Below the pieces are notes generated by a model. The model was not told the DNA's origin and ran no database searches. It saw only the letters and a program-made list of their open reading frames with translations. From the NCBI GenBank assembly GCA_046296195.1, contig JBKBLR010000001.1, positions 214,810 through 278,809 on the forward strand: a DNA stretch of 64,000 nucleotides. Direction: 5' to 3'. The translations under genes and the position numbers were made by a program. The first letter of the stretch is position 1. Each line of letters opens with the position of its first letter. This DNA comes from Amphiplicatus sp046296195. Lineage in GTDB: Bacteria; Pseudomonadota; Alphaproteobacteria; Caulobacterales; Parvularculaceae. Positions 1 through 8,745 of the stretch are shown here, piece by piece.

Positions 1-570
1 CTGCTCGATCTCGCCGCGATAGCGCCGGCGCACCTGCTCGCCCATGCCGCCCGGAAAGCAGGCGAGGTCATTCCTCGGATTGTCGTCCGGATAGCGCTGG
101 TAATCGGCGTGGAGCTGGCCGACGACGAATTCAAAGACGGCGGAGAGATGATCCTTGACGCGCGCGCCGTTCGCCTCCGCGATCTTCCGCACCTGCGCGT
201 CGAAATCCTCGGCGATGACGGTGTAGACGACCGCAACATGCTTCAGGAACTCCGTATCCTGATGATCAGCGGGGAAGAGGTCCGGGTTCCCCGAAATGAA
301 GTTCATGAAGTCTTCGGCGTAGTCCTGCACGGTGTCGAGCGAGCGGCCCCGCGTCGCATCGCGGTAGAGCGAGATCACCGTCTCCCACGGCGTCGACATG
401 ATTTCAGCGTTATTATAGATCATCACGCCGACGGGCTGGGCGTCGTTCAGCGGGAAGAGCTTGTCCACCGACTGGTAGGTCTTGAGGTACTGGTGGCCGG
501 TGATAGTGACCGCGCTGTCCGCGGCCATCGCCACCGCCTGGCGGTTCATCAACACCACTTCGGAGGTCAT
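1..570 (-). CDS. Ntn-hydrolase (HslV/proteasome-like) family protein, C-terminus cut off by the window
   Basis: Only the first 190 residues are present; the gene runs off the left edge. The start is the ATG at 570, and the protein begins M-T-S-E-V-V. Residues 11-18 read QAVAMAAD, followed by SAVT. This is the layout of the N-terminal strands of HslV and proteasome beta subunits, where a Thr or Ser exposed after Met removal is the nucleophile and an Asp follows in the AAD/GAD motif. KLFPL then GVMIYNNAE match the next strands (in HslV, KVRRLY then VLAGFAG). The following helical region is longer than in HslV. I infer an Ntn-hydrolase fold; protease activity is not shown. No partner ATPase such as HslU is visible, and the genes downstream lie outside the window. 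Confidence 0.55.
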   Translation of the reverse strand, partial: MTSEVVLMNRQAVAMAADSAVTITGHQYLKTYQSVDKLFPLNDAQPVGVMIYNNAEIMSTPWETVISLYRDATRGRSLDTVQDYAEDFMNFISGNPDLFPADHQDTEFLKHVAVVYTVIAEDFDAQVRKIAEANGARVKDHLSAVFEFVVGQLHADYQRYPDDNPRNDLACFPGGMGEQVRRRYRGEIEQ

Positions 571-898
571 TCAGCGCCCCTCGCCCCGCAACGCCCCTGA
601 GGGCCCGGCCCCAAGCCGGGACGGCGAACGGGCTCGCCGCCCCTTCGCGCCCACGACAATTGGGAAATGGTATCGGCAAAAGCCCGGATTGGGAACGGAG
701 CCGCAGCGACGGGATCGGCGCAGCCCTGGCCTGTCTCCGCCGCGCCACAGGCCCGGCCCGCCGCAAGGCCCTTTCCGCTTGCCGCAAGACCCCTGTTTTG
801 GCGCGCCTCTGTGACCCAGTTAACGGGCAGCGTCGCAACGGGCGCGCATTATGCAAGGCATCCGGCGTCACGCCGCTGGAGACTTCGGAGAGACCGCC
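571..898. other. Intergenic stretch without a recognisable gene
   Basis: This stretch of about 330 bases separates the divergent Ntn-hydrolase-like gene and the first small membrane protein. It holds a short GC-rich hairpin (CCGGC, spacer, GCCGG near 607-620). Open frames on both strands have no start signals or family resemblance. It presumably carries both promoters, but I see no clear -35/-10 pair. Confidence 0.4.
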
Positions 899-1018
899 AT
901 GACCGCCTTCGGACCCGCTGGACTAGCGATTGTCGCTTTCATCGGCTCGATCGGAACCTTGACCGCGATTTATGGGCTGGAGCAGTTTTTCAAGCGCCGC
1001 ATCGGCGTCGGCCGCTGA
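899..1018 (+). CDS. Small single-pass membrane protein (39 aa)
   Basis: The ATG at 899 follows a GGAGAG ribosome-binding site with good spacing. The 39-residue product has one hydrophobic segment (about residues 7-27: GLAIVAFIGSIG through TAIYG) and then a basic end, QFFKRRIGVGR, so an N-out, C-in membrane protein is expected. I do not recognise a family. A second tiny membrane protein with its own ribosome-binding site follows about 100 bases later on the same strand. The short length means it could be chance, but the ribosome-binding site and the clean hydrophobic-then-basic pattern favour a real gene. Confidence 0.45.
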   Translation: MTAFGPAGLAIVAFIGSIGTLTAIYGLEQFFKRRIGVGR

Positions 1019-1116
1019 AGACGCACCCGCTCCGTTAACCTTAAGTCCATCATTTTAAACAGAAATTTGACATTTCAGAGCTGTAATGTCCGCGTCGTCT
1101 TGGGAGGACGCGCCTC

Positions 1117-1242
1117 ATGTTGCTCACCCCCGTCGCCGTCTCGCTGTTTGCGTTTCTGGCGCTCGTCGCCGGCACCACCCTGTTCTTCGTGATCGAGCGC
1201 CGGTTCGCCGCCGCCGAAAAGCGGCTCGATCCCTCTGCCTGA
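1117..1242 (+). CDS. Small single-pass membrane protein (41 aa)
   Basis: The ATG at 1117 is preceded by GGGAGG at 8-base spacing, the strongest ribosome-binding site in this part of the window. The product starts MLLTPVAVSLFAFLALVAGT, a strongly hydrophobic segment, followed by the charged tail IERRFAAAEKRLD. That is typical of a small inner-membrane protein with a short amphipathic cytoplasmic tail. No family is recognised. It ends 31 bases before the stop of the convergent GT87-like gene. Confidence 0.5.
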   Translation: MLLTPVAVSLFAFLALVAGTTLFFVIERRFAAAEKRLDPSA

Positions 1243-1273
1243 CCGGCTCCCATCCGGGCGCCGCCGCGCGGGC

Positions 1274-2599
1274 TCATCTACCGCCTGACCGGCGCGAGGC
1301 CGGCCGGGCCGCCCGCCCGCCGATCCCGCGCCCTGCACGCCCTGACGCCCAGCTCCCGACGCAGGCTGCGAACAAGAGCGCGACGCCGATCGAATCTGTC
1401 GCCGCCGCCGTTTCGCGGCCCGAGATCCAAGCAATCCCCGCCGGCCCGTTCAGGAGATCGAGCGACCGCATCAGCATGAGCGCGCCGATAAAACCGACGA
1501 GGCGCCAGCCGCTTTTGTTCCGTATAAGAAGGAACAACGCCGGCGTCGCGGCGATGTAATACTGGCTGAGCGACGGCAGGAAGAACAATCCGGTGACGAT
1601 CGCGAGGATGGCGAATTCGACCGACCGACCGGCTTCGGTTTCGCCGGCGCGGTCGCTGAGAGCGGCGAACAGCGCCAACGCCAGGGTGCAGGCGGCGATG
1701 AGCGCGCCGGTCCCCGGCGAAAGGCCGAACGCGCCGAAGAGAAAGAATCCGACGCCGCTCTGCGCCGCATGGGTGTTCGCCGGAAAATCCGAATAGGCCG
1801 CGAGATTGGAGAGCATCGCCTTTAGCGAGGGGAGAATGCCGCCGGGCTGAAGGCCGATGACCGAAATGACGGTGATCAGCCCGAAGGACGCCAGCATCGG
1901 GGCGCGCGTTCTCGGGCGCATCAGCAGCGCGAGCGCCGCCGCGGCGCTCATCTGCGGCGACAGAAGCGCCAGAAATCCGCCGGCGACGACATAGGCGGCG
2001 CGACCCGTCTGCGCGCCGCGCAGCATTGCGAGGAGTCCGAGATAGACGATCAGCGTGAGGATGTTATGGAAGAAGATGATCGACGTCGCATTCCAGCCGG
2101 CGACGAGAAGGATCGCGTGAAGGCTCGCCCAGGATAGGCGCGAACCCGGCGCCCCCGCCGACCGGACGAGATCGGCGGCGAGCACGCTTGAGGCGATGAG
2201 CGCGCAGACGTTGATGATCGAGAACAGCAGCGACGCCGCCCCGGGCGAAAGAGCCCCGAGCGGCGCCAGCGCCAGGACGGCATGCGGCGGATAGAAGAAC
2301 GGCGCCGGCGCCGCATAGACATGCGGCAACCCGTATTGCGCGAACAGCGCCGCACGCTCGGCCGCATAGGGACTCTGTCCTGACGCCCACATCTTCCCGG
2401 CGGTCCAGAGATGATGGAAGTCAACCGGTCCCGGCCGTGGATGATCGAAGAGCACGAGCGGCAGGAGCGCGATCAGAAAGAAGAGGAGCACGGCCGCGGC
2501 GAGAAGCCGCTCGGTTCGCGGCGCGGAAAGGTCAAGACCCGCAAAGGCCGTATCGCCGAAGGCCATGAAGGAACGCCGAATGCCGCCGACCCCGAGCAT
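1274..2599 (-). CDS. DUF2029 / glycosyltransferase family 87-like membrane protein
   Basis: This is a polytopic membrane protein of up to 441 residues with about ten hydrophobic segments. Just after the first transmembrane helix it carries VDFHHLWTAG and then SPYA, with FFYPPHAVLALAPLG further on. This is the signature of DUF2029/GT87 enzymes, in which an Asp in the first periplasmic loop is catalytic and the sugar donor is polyprenyl-phosphate-linked. The acceptor cannot be read from the sequence. The first ATG is at 2599 and an in-frame ATG lies at 2566; neither has a good ribosome-binding site. It lies 38 bases downstream of selO on the same strand, so co-transcription is likely. The last 25 residues are Arg/Gly-rich and unlike the family. 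Confidence 0.75.
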   Translation of the reverse strand: MLGVGGIRRSFMAFGDTAFAGLDLSAPRTERLLAAAVLLFFLIALLPLVLFDHPRPGPVDFHHLWTAGKMWASGQSPYAAERAALFAQYGLPHVYAAPAPFFYPPHAVLALAPLGALSPGAASLLFSIINVCALIASSVLAADLVRSAGAPGSRLSWASLHAILLVAGWNATSIIFFHNILTLIVYLGLLAMLRGAQTGRAAYVVAGGFLALLSPQMSAAAALALLMRPRTRAPMLASFGLITVISVIGLQPGGILPSLKAMLSNLAAYSDFPANTHAAQSGVGFFLFGAFGLSPGTGALIAACTLALALFAALSDRAGETEAGRSVEFAILAIVTGLFFLPSLSQYYIAATPALFLLIRNKSGWRLVGFIGALMLMRSLDLLNGPAGIAWISGRETAAATDSIGVALLFAACVGSWASGRAGRGIGGRAARPASRRSGGR

Positions 2600-2637
2600 C
2601 GCCGAAAGTCGTTAACGGCCCCGAAACGCCGCGGACA

Positions 2638-4080
2638 TCAGGCGCCGCGCGGTCGCCAGGCGGAGGCGTCGAGGCACTGCGCTTCGCGCATCGCGCCGAT
2701 CATATCGAGCTTTTGCGCCAGCAGCGCCCAGTCGTCGCGCTCGGCGATCGCCGCCCAGATCGCCTCGACCTCGTCGAGCAGCATCGTGCACGGCGCGCCC
2801 GCGAAATAGGGGTGCGACAGCCGCTCGGGGCGCTCGGGTTCAAATCCTTCAAGCTGCTCGCGCAACGGCTTGAACGCCGCATCGGCGTAGAGCGCCGCGT
2901 GCGGGCTTGCGCCGGCGCGCGCCGAGGAGACCGCGCCGCAGAACCAGTCGAAGAACACCCGCTCGAAGGGGATCTTCGTCGACTCCATCCATTGCAGCAG
3001 CGCGACGACGAAGTCGAAATCGCCCGCGCCTCCGGGCCTGATCCCGAGCCGGGCGAAGAACGCCTCGACCATCCCGCGCTCGAAGGCCTGCGGAAAGGCT
3101 TTGAGTCTTTCATTCAGTGCGTCGGCCTCGGCGACCAGCATCAGCGCGCCGCCGAGGCGGGCGAGGTTCCACAAGACGGCGTCCGGCTGCCGGCCATAGG
3201 CGTAAAGGCCCGTCTGGTCGAAATAGGCCGCCGTGAAGGAAAAGTCCGTATGGGGAAGAAATCGCCAGGGGCCGTAGTCGAAGCTCTCGCCCGTGATGTT
3301 CATGTTGTCGGTGTTGAGGACGCCGTGGGCGAAGCCTGCGGCCATCCATTGCGCGGCGAGGCGGGCGGTGCGCGCCACGACGCGCCCGAACCATTGCGCG
3401 GCGTGATCTTCCGCCCCTGCGAGGTCGGGATCGAAAGCCTCGATGCAATAGTCGATGAGCCGGGCGATCGCCGCCTTGTCCTCTTCGAAGGCGAGGCGCT
3501 GGAAGGCGCCGAACCGCACATGGCCGTGGCTGAGACGCACGAGGACGCAAGATCGCGCCGGCGAGGGCTCGTCATTGCGGTGAAGACTCTCGCCGGTCTC
3601 GACGACGCTGAAGGTCTTCGAGGTGTAGACGCCGAGCGCTTCGAGCATTTCAGTTGCGAGGATCTCGCGTACGCCGCCCTTGAGCGTCAGCCGTCCGTCG
3701 GCGTTTCGTGAATATGGCGTCTTGCCGGACCCCTTCGTGCCGAGGTCGAGAAGGCGCCCCGCGCCGTCCCGCACCTGCGCAAAAAGGAAGCCTCGGCCGT
3801 CGCCGAGATCGGGATTGTAAACGCGAAACTGGTGCCCGTGATAGCGGAGCGCGAGCGGCGCGGTCAGATTGTCCGTCAGCGGATGAAATCGCGCGAAATG
3901 GCCCGTCCACGCGTCATCGCTGAGGTGCGAGAGGCCGACCGCGCCCGCCCAGCGGTCATTGCGATAGCGCAAGACCGCGCGCGGAAACGCCGCCGGCGCC
4001 GCCCGGTCGCTGAAGGGCGGCCCTTCAAGGGCGGCGAAGAGAGGATCGGGCCGATAGGCCGCCGGGCGGGGCTCGCGCAT
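2638..4080 (-). CDS. selO: SelO family protein adenylyltransferase (YdiU/UPF0061)
   Basis: SelO is a pseudokinase-fold enzyme that transfers AMP from ATP to Ser/Thr/Tyr of proteins, linked to the redox stress response. The 480-residue length matches the family (E. coli YdiU is 478). The expected catalytic signatures are present: GTKGSGKTPYSR at about 114-125 (ATP-binding Lys), REI with Glu139, HGVLNTDNM at 252-260 (Asp258 and Asn259) and FDYGPW with the metal-binding Asp268. The start at 4080 is preferred over the ATG at 4086 because GCGG/GAGG then sits at workable spacing; the open frame extends further upstream to 4374 without coding character. The C-terminal Cys motif of many homologues is absent. 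It is divergent from ilvA, with 105 bases between them. Confidence 0.9.
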   Translation of the reverse strand: MREPRPAAYRPDPLFAALEGPPFSDRAAPAAFPRAVLRYRNDRWAGAVGLSHLSDDAWTGHFARFHPLTDNLTAPLALRYHGHQFRVYNPDLGDGRGFLFAQVRDGAGRLLDLGTKGSGKTPYSRNADGRLTLKGGVREILATEMLEALGVYTSKTFSVVETGESLHRNDEPSPARSCVLVRLSHGHVRFGAFQRLAFEEDKAAIARLIDYCIEAFDPDLAGAEDHAAQWFGRVVARTARLAAQWMAAGFAHGVLNTDNMNITGESFDYGPWRFLPHTDFSFTAAYFDQTGLYAYGRQPDAVLWNLARLGGALMLVAEADALNERLKAFPQAFERGMVEAFFARLGIRPGGAGDFDFVVALLQWMESTKIPFERVFFDWFCGAVSSARAGASPHAALYADAAFKPLREQLEGFEPERPERLSHPYFAGAPCTMLLDEVEAIWAAIAERDDWALLAQKLDMIGAMREAQCLDASAWRPRGA

Positions 4081-4185
4081 CCTCATCCGCCTAACGCATC
4101 GCTCCGCCCCGTCAATGCGCGGCCGCCTTGGCGTCGCCCTTCGGTCTTGCGCTCTGGAGCTCTTTCGCGCATGCGAAGGGCCGCC

Positions 4186-5511
4186 ATGACTGACGCCGCC
4201 GCCCTGTCCCGCCAAGAACCCTCGCCGGCCGCAGCCGCACCGCCCTCGCGGGCCGACGTCATCGCCGCCGCCGCGCGCATCGACGGCAAGGTGATGCGCA
4301 CGCCGCTCATCCGCGCGGAGCGCCTGTCGACGCTGACCGGCGCCGAGATCCATCTCAAGCTCGAGAGCCTTCAATACACCGGCGCCTTCAAGGAGCGGGG
4401 CGCGCTCAACAAGCTGCTCACGCTGAGCCCGGCCGAACAGGCGCGCGGCGTAATCGCCGCATCAGCCGGCAATCACGCGCAGGGTCTTGCCCGTCATGCG
4501 AGGGCGCTTGGCGTCGCGGCGACGATTGTGGTGCCGGCGACGACTCCGGACGTGAAGGTGCGCCAGACCAAGGCCCTCGGCGCCGAAGTCGTTTTGTTCG
4601 GCCACAGCTTCGAGGAGGCCCATGGCGCGGCCGTTGCGCTCGCCCCCCAGCCCGGCCGAGGGTTAGGNNNNNNNNNNGGCATGTTTGCGCCGGCCGGCAC
4701 GCCCAAGGCCATCGTCGATCAAATCAACGCCGAGGTGCTGAAAGCGCTCGACGACAAGGACGTGATCGCCGGGCAAGGCACGATCGGTCTTGAAATGATT
4801 GCGGACGGGCCCCGCTTCGACGCCATCATCGCGCCGATCGGCGGGGGCGGCCTCATCGCCGGTCTTGCGCTCGCCGCCGAAGGATCCGGCGTCGAGATCG
4901 TCGGCGTCGAGGCCGACCTGTTTCCGTCGATGAAGAACGCGCTCGACGGCTCGGCGCGCCCGGTCGGCGGCAACACGCTCGCGGAGGGCATCGCGGTCAA
5001 GGAAGCCGGCCGCCTTACCCGCGCAGTCGTCGCCGGCCGCGTCAACGACATCATCCTCGTCGACGAGCGGCTCCTCGAACGCGCGCTCAGTATGCTGATG
5101 AACGAGCAGAAGCTGCTCGTGGAGGGCGCCGGCGCGGCCGGGCTCGCCGCCGTCCTGAAAGAGCCTGCGCGCTTTCAGGGCAAGACGGTGGGGCTCGTCC
5201 TTTGCGGCGGCAATATCGACGCACGCCTGCTCTCCATGATCCTGATGCGCGACCTTGCGCGGTCGGGCCGGCTCGCGCGCCTGCGCGTCGAACTGCTCGA
5301 CATGCCGGGCCAGCTCGTGCGCGTCGCGACGATCATCGCCGAGGGCGGCGGCAACGTCATCGACGTCGGCCACCACCGCACCTATTCGGACCTGCCGGCG
5401 AAGATGACCTGCATGGACGTGACCATCGACACCCAAGGCCAGGACCATCTCGACCGCATCATCGGCGCCTTGCGCGCGGCGGGCTATTCAGTTGAAATCG
5501 CGATCTACTAA
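4186..5511 (+). CDS. ilvA: Threonine ammonia-lyase (PLP enzyme with C-terminal ACT-like domain), interrupted by an assembly gap
   Basis: The enzyme deaminates threonine to 2-oxobutanoate, the entry step of isoleucine synthesis or of threonine breakdown. The PLP-binding Lys lies in YTGAFKERGA, the phosphate-binding loop in SAGNHAQGLA, and a further glycine loop in PIGGGGLIAG. The last 80 or so residues read like an ACT regulatory domain (MPGQLVRVATIIAEGGGN). The ATG at 4186 has GAAGGG five bases upstream. Ten N lie at 4668-4677. The bases on both sides do not encode the expected threonine-lyase residues; after the gap about 28 codons resemble another protein family, and normal sequence resumes at DVIAGQGT. 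I take this as an assembly chimera, so the true gene is probably intact but not correctly represented here. Confidence 0.85.
   Translation: MTDAAALSRQEPSPAAAAPPSRADVIAAAARIDGKVMRTPLIRAERLSTLTGAEIHLKLESLQYTGAFKERGALNKLLTLSPAEQARGVIAASAGNHAQGLARHARALGVAATIVVPATTPDVKVRQTKALGAEVVLFGHSFEEAHGAAVALAPQPGRGLXXXXGMFAPAGTPKAIVDQINAEVLKALDDKDVIAGQGTIGLEMIADGPRFDAIIAPIGGGGLIAGLALAAEGSGVEIVGVEADLFPSMKNALDGSARPVGGNTLAEGIAVKEAGRLTRAVVAGRVNDIILVDERLLERALSMLMNEQKLLVEGAGAAGLAAVLKEPARFQGKTVGLVLCGGNIDARLLSMILMRDLARSGRLARLRVELLDMPGQLVRVATIIAEGGGNVIDVGHHRTYSDLPAKMTCMDVTIDTQGQDHLDRIIGALRAAGYSVEIAIY
4668..4677. other. Assembly gap (10 N) inside ilvA
   Basis: This is a run of ten N joining two contigs, probably of arbitrary length. 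The reading frame happens to stay open across it, which hides the break in an ORF call. The adjacent sequence looks foreign to ilvA. Confidence 0.95.
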
Positions 5512-6931
5512 AGGCGTGCGCCCCGCCATGGGCCACGGATTGCGAAGGTGACGCCCGGCGTCTGGATGTTGACGAAAAGAACGTCGCCGTCCGGCGAGAA
5601 ACAGGCGCCGCAGAATTCGGACTTCGTATTGCCGGCGATGGTGTAAAGCGCCCCCGCCGGCGTCACGCCGCGCAGGAACTGGGCCTGATAGTCATAGCCG
5701 TCCTCGCACAGGATCACGTCGCCCCAAGGCGCGACCGCCGCGTTGTCGCAGTTCTTGAGCAAGGTCGCATCATCGGTCTCGATGAATAGGTCGAGCACGC
5801 CGGGTTCGTCGCTTTCGCCCGGCGTTCCCTCCTTCGGACTCGGGCGGTAGCGGAAGACCTGACCGAGCCGGATCGGCCCGCCCATGGTGCAGGAGACGTA
5901 GATCTCGGTTCGACCGATGGCGGAGATTCCAACGGCGAGCCCCTCGCCGCGCGCGAAACGGAGCGCGCCCTTCGCGCGGCCGCGGTCTTTGAGGTCGCCG
6001 CCCGGCGCCTCGACCCCGTCGAGATCGATCCAGGCGACCTGGACCGGAACGCCGGGCGCGGCGACCTGCCCTGTCCCGGCGTTTGCCTTGCCGTCATTCG
6101 GCCAATTGCGGAAATCGCGCTCACGCCCGTCTTTCAGGGCCAGCGCCTGCAGTCGACCGCCCTCGGCGAGGCGGCCCTTCCGGTCCGGCAGGAAGCGGTA
6201 GAAAAGTCCGTCCGGCCGGTCTTCAGTTAAGTAGACGACGCTGGTCTTCGGATCGACCGCGGCGGCCTCGTGGACGAAGCGGCCCATCGCCTTCAGCGGA
6301 ACCGGCGTGACCAGTCCCTTCGCGTGCGAAGGCACTTCAAACACCCATCCATGGTCGCGGCTGACATGGACGCCCGCCTTTTCGAGCGTCTCCTCGCAGG
6401 TAAGCCAGGACCCCCACGGGGTCGCGCCTCCGGCGCAGTTCGCGTCGTGCCGGCGAGGCTCAAATGATCGCGCACGAGGCGGCGCGCGTTGAGGTCGTAG
6501 ATAAGCGTCGTCGTCCCGCCGAATTTCGGGCGACCGTCAGGCGTGAAGTCGAAAACCTTATCTTTGGGCAGCGTCGCGGCGAGCGCCAAATCGCGACCAT
6601 AGGCGCTGCGCTCATACATGTCCGGCCAGATCTCGTGATTGCGCACGAGCGCGACCTGATGCGGCTTTCCTCGCACCTTGAACGCCGCCATGCCGTCGAA
6701 GGCGCCCGGCGTCAGGAAGCCGTCGGCCATCGGCGCGCCTTCGCTCGAGACGATGTCGTAGGAAAAGCCTGCTGGCAGATCGAGCAGCCCCGCCGGATCG
6801 GGGACGAGCGGTCCGTAAGGATCGACCGAGGGGAGCGCGGCGGCGCCCCTGGTCCCGAGCGCCCGTAACCCCGCAAAGGCGATGACGGCGGCGGAGGCGC
6901 CTTTCAGAAGCGACCGGCGGGAGAGGGTCAT
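5508..6931 (-). pseudogene. PhoX/DUF839-family secreted phosphatase-like protein, frameshifted
   Basis: Translation from the ATG at 6931 gives a Tat signal (TLSRRSLLKGA), then SVDPYGPLVPDP, GFSYDIVSSEG and VRNHE, all typical of DUF839/PhoX beta-propeller phosphatases, which use Ca and Fe. At about 6441 the frame breaks inside the conserved GTTR-NCAGGATPWGSWLTCEE stretch. The first frame runs off into Arg/Pro-rich nonsense, and the rest of the protein continues in another frame from NCAGG to the stop at 5508 (HEAAAVDP, YLTEDR, CEDGYDY, GDVLFVNIQTPG). One missing base restores a protein of about 474 residues. The rest of both halves is well conserved, which suggests a sequencing or assembly error or a very recent mutation. 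It converges with ilvA, overlapping it by 4 bases. Confidence 0.8.
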
Positions 6932-7251
6932 CGCGATACCTTTCGCATTGCGCAGGTTTTCTGTCTGCCCCGAAGGCTCAGCCGCTTCCACCGTGCAGCG
7001 CCGAAGCAAGGGCCTGGTCAGTCGCTGCCTCCGGCGTCGCCGCCCCTCGCCGGCCTGCCGCGCTTGCCGCCGCGCGAGCCGAGCGCGATGACAGCGGCGA
7101 CCGCTTCGCGGCTTGTCAGAAACTCCGGCATTCAAGTCTCCCGTGCTGACGGCGCCCAAGATCGGATTCCTTTGTATCAATTGCATGTCGGAGCCGGACG
7201 CGTTTTCATTGTTGAATTGCTCCGCCGGACGCCTATTTCTAGAAGGGAACA
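6932..7251. other. Divergent intergenic region between the PhoX-like gene and the nfeD operon
   Basis: These 320 bases hold no supported gene. The open frame continuing upstream of the PhoX start is Arg/Gln-rich, lacks a start signal and ends the family match. The last 80 bases before nfeD are distinctly AT-richer, as expected for a promoter, and end in AAGGGA before the ATG. I see no clean promoter hexamers. Confidence 0.4.
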
Positions 7252-8745
7252 ATGGGGGCGTGGATGCGGTTGGCGGATTTGAAAGTTTGGCCGCTTCGGG
7301 CCGCGGTCATGATTATGGTTGCGGGGCTGCTCGCCCTGTTCAGCGCCCTCGCCCAGGAGCCCGGACCCGAACGATCCGGCGTCCTTCTGAAGCTCACCGG
7401 GCCGGTGACGCCCGCGAATGCTCAATATGTGGCCCGCGAAATCGCGGCGGCGAGCGCGAGCGGGAAAGAGCTCGTCCTCATCGAGATCGACACGCCGGGC
7501 GGCCTCGTCGATTCGATGAAGACGATCATCAAGGCGATGCTCGCCTCCGAGACGCCGGTCGTCACCTTCGTCGCGCCGCAGGGCGCGCGGTCGGCCTCGG
7601 CGGGGCTCTACATAATGTATGCGGCGAACATCTCCGCGATGGCGCCCGGCACCAACACCGGCGCGGCGACGCCGGTCGAGGTCGGCGGCGCGCCCTCCGA
7701 CGAAAACCCCTTCGAGGAGAGCAAGCCGAAGACGGAAGACGGGAAGGATTCGGCGCCAGCGGAAGTCGGCGACGACGCCGCCGATAAAGGTCCGCAGACG
7801 AACAAGCCGGGCGCGGCGCCGCTTGGAAACAACGACGCCATGCGCGCCAAGGTCATCAATGACAGCGTCGCCTATATCCGCGCGCTCGCCGAGGAGCGGG
7901 GTCGCAACGCCGACTGGGCCGAAAAAGCGGTGCGCGAGGCGGCGTCGGTGACGAGCCGCGAGGCGCTGGAGCTCGGCGTCATCGATCTCATCGCCGAGAA
8001 TCGCGACGAGCTGCTGCAGAAACTCGACGGACGCGTCGTCAAGACGCCATCCGGGGAGAAAACGCTGCAGACGAAAAACCTCAGACTCGAGGAAATCGAA
8101 CCGACCTTCATCGAGCGCATCCTCGGCTTCATCGCCGATCCCAACGTAGCGGTCATCCTGATGTCGCTGGCGACGACCGGGATCATCATCGAGATGTGGA
8201 ATCCGGGGTCGATCTTTCCCGGCGCGCTCGGCGTTCTGTGCCTGATCCTCGGCCTCTACGCCTTCCAGGTCCTGCCGTTCAACTGGCTCGGCGCGATGCT
8301 GATGGGCATCGGCGCCATTCTCATTGTCGTCGAGGTCTATGCGCCGACCTTCGGGCTTGCAGGATTGACGGGCCTCGGCGTGTTCGCGGCCGGGCTCTAT
8401 CTCGTCTTTCCCGAAGGCTTCAAGGTTTCGACGAGCCTCATCGCAACGGTAGTCGCGACCGCGGGTGCGTTCCTCGCCCTCATCTTCTTCGCGATCGTCG
8501 GATCGCGCAGCCATGGGCCGATGATCGGCGCCGAAGCGATCCGCCGGCGCGAGGGCGTCGTCGACGACTGGCACGGCAAGGAAGGCTGGGTCATCGTCGA
8601 GGGCGAGCGCTGGCGCGCGCGCTCCGACCGGCCGCTTAACCCCGGCGACCGCGTCAAGGTGATTGAAATCGACGGCCTCGTGCTGGTTGTTCGGCAGGCG
8701 AAGGGCGGCCTCTTCCCGCTCGGTGCGCCGCAGGAGGCCGCGTGA
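7252..8745 (+). CDS. NfeD family membrane-bound serine protease (ClpP-class)
   Basis: This is a long-form NfeD protein (497 aa): a signal/anchor segment, a ClpP-like serine protease domain (about residues 40-260), several transmembrane helices (about 290-420) and a C-terminal OB domain (about 425-490). IEIDTPGGLVDSM and GARSASAGLYI (probable catalytic Ser) are diagnostic; the matching Lys is expected in the RAKVINDSVAYIRALAEE region. An acidic low-complexity insert (EENPFEESK to NKPG) separates them. The ATG at 7252 has AAGGGA four bases upstream. It is first in an operon with a short NfeD protein and a slipin, the known membrane-quality partners; NfeD proteases cleave slipin (stomatin) C-termini. 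Confidence 0.9.
   Translation: MGAWMRLADLKVWPLRAAVMIMVAGLLALFSALAQEPGPERSGVLLKLTGPVTPANAQYVAREIAAASASGKELVLIEIDTPGGLVDSMKTIIKAMLASETPVVTFVAPQGARSASAGLYIMYAANISAMAPGTNTGAATPVEVGGAPSDENPFEESKPKTEDGKDSAPAEVGDDAADKGPQTNKPGAAPLGNNDAMRAKVINDSVAYIRALAEERGRNADWAEKAVREAASVTSREALELGVIDLIAENRDELLQKLDGRVVKTPSGEKTLQTKNLRLEEIEPTFIERILGFIADPNVAVILMSLATTGIIIEMWNPGSIFPGALGVLCLILGLYAFQVLPFNWLGAMLMGIGAILIVVEVYAPTFGLAGLTGLGVFAAGLYLVFPEGFKVSTSLIATVVATAGAFLALIFFAIVGSRSHGPMIGAEAIRRREGVVDDWHGKEGWVIVEGERWRARSDRPLNPGDRVKVIEIDGLVLVVRQAKGGLFPLGAPQEAA

Noticed and set aside
4081..4374. Upstream extension of selO (to 578 aa)
   Set aside because: The extra part overlaps the start of ilvA on the other strand and has no similarity to SelO N-termini.
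6932..7252. N-terminal extension of the PhoX-like gene
   Set aside because: It has no signal-peptide logic; the Tat signal begins at the ATG at 6931.
7177..8574. Long minus-strand frame (465 aa) opposite nfeD
   Set aside because: It is Arg/Asp/Glu-rich mirror coding of a high-GC gene, has no family motif, and lies opposite a clear NfeD protease.
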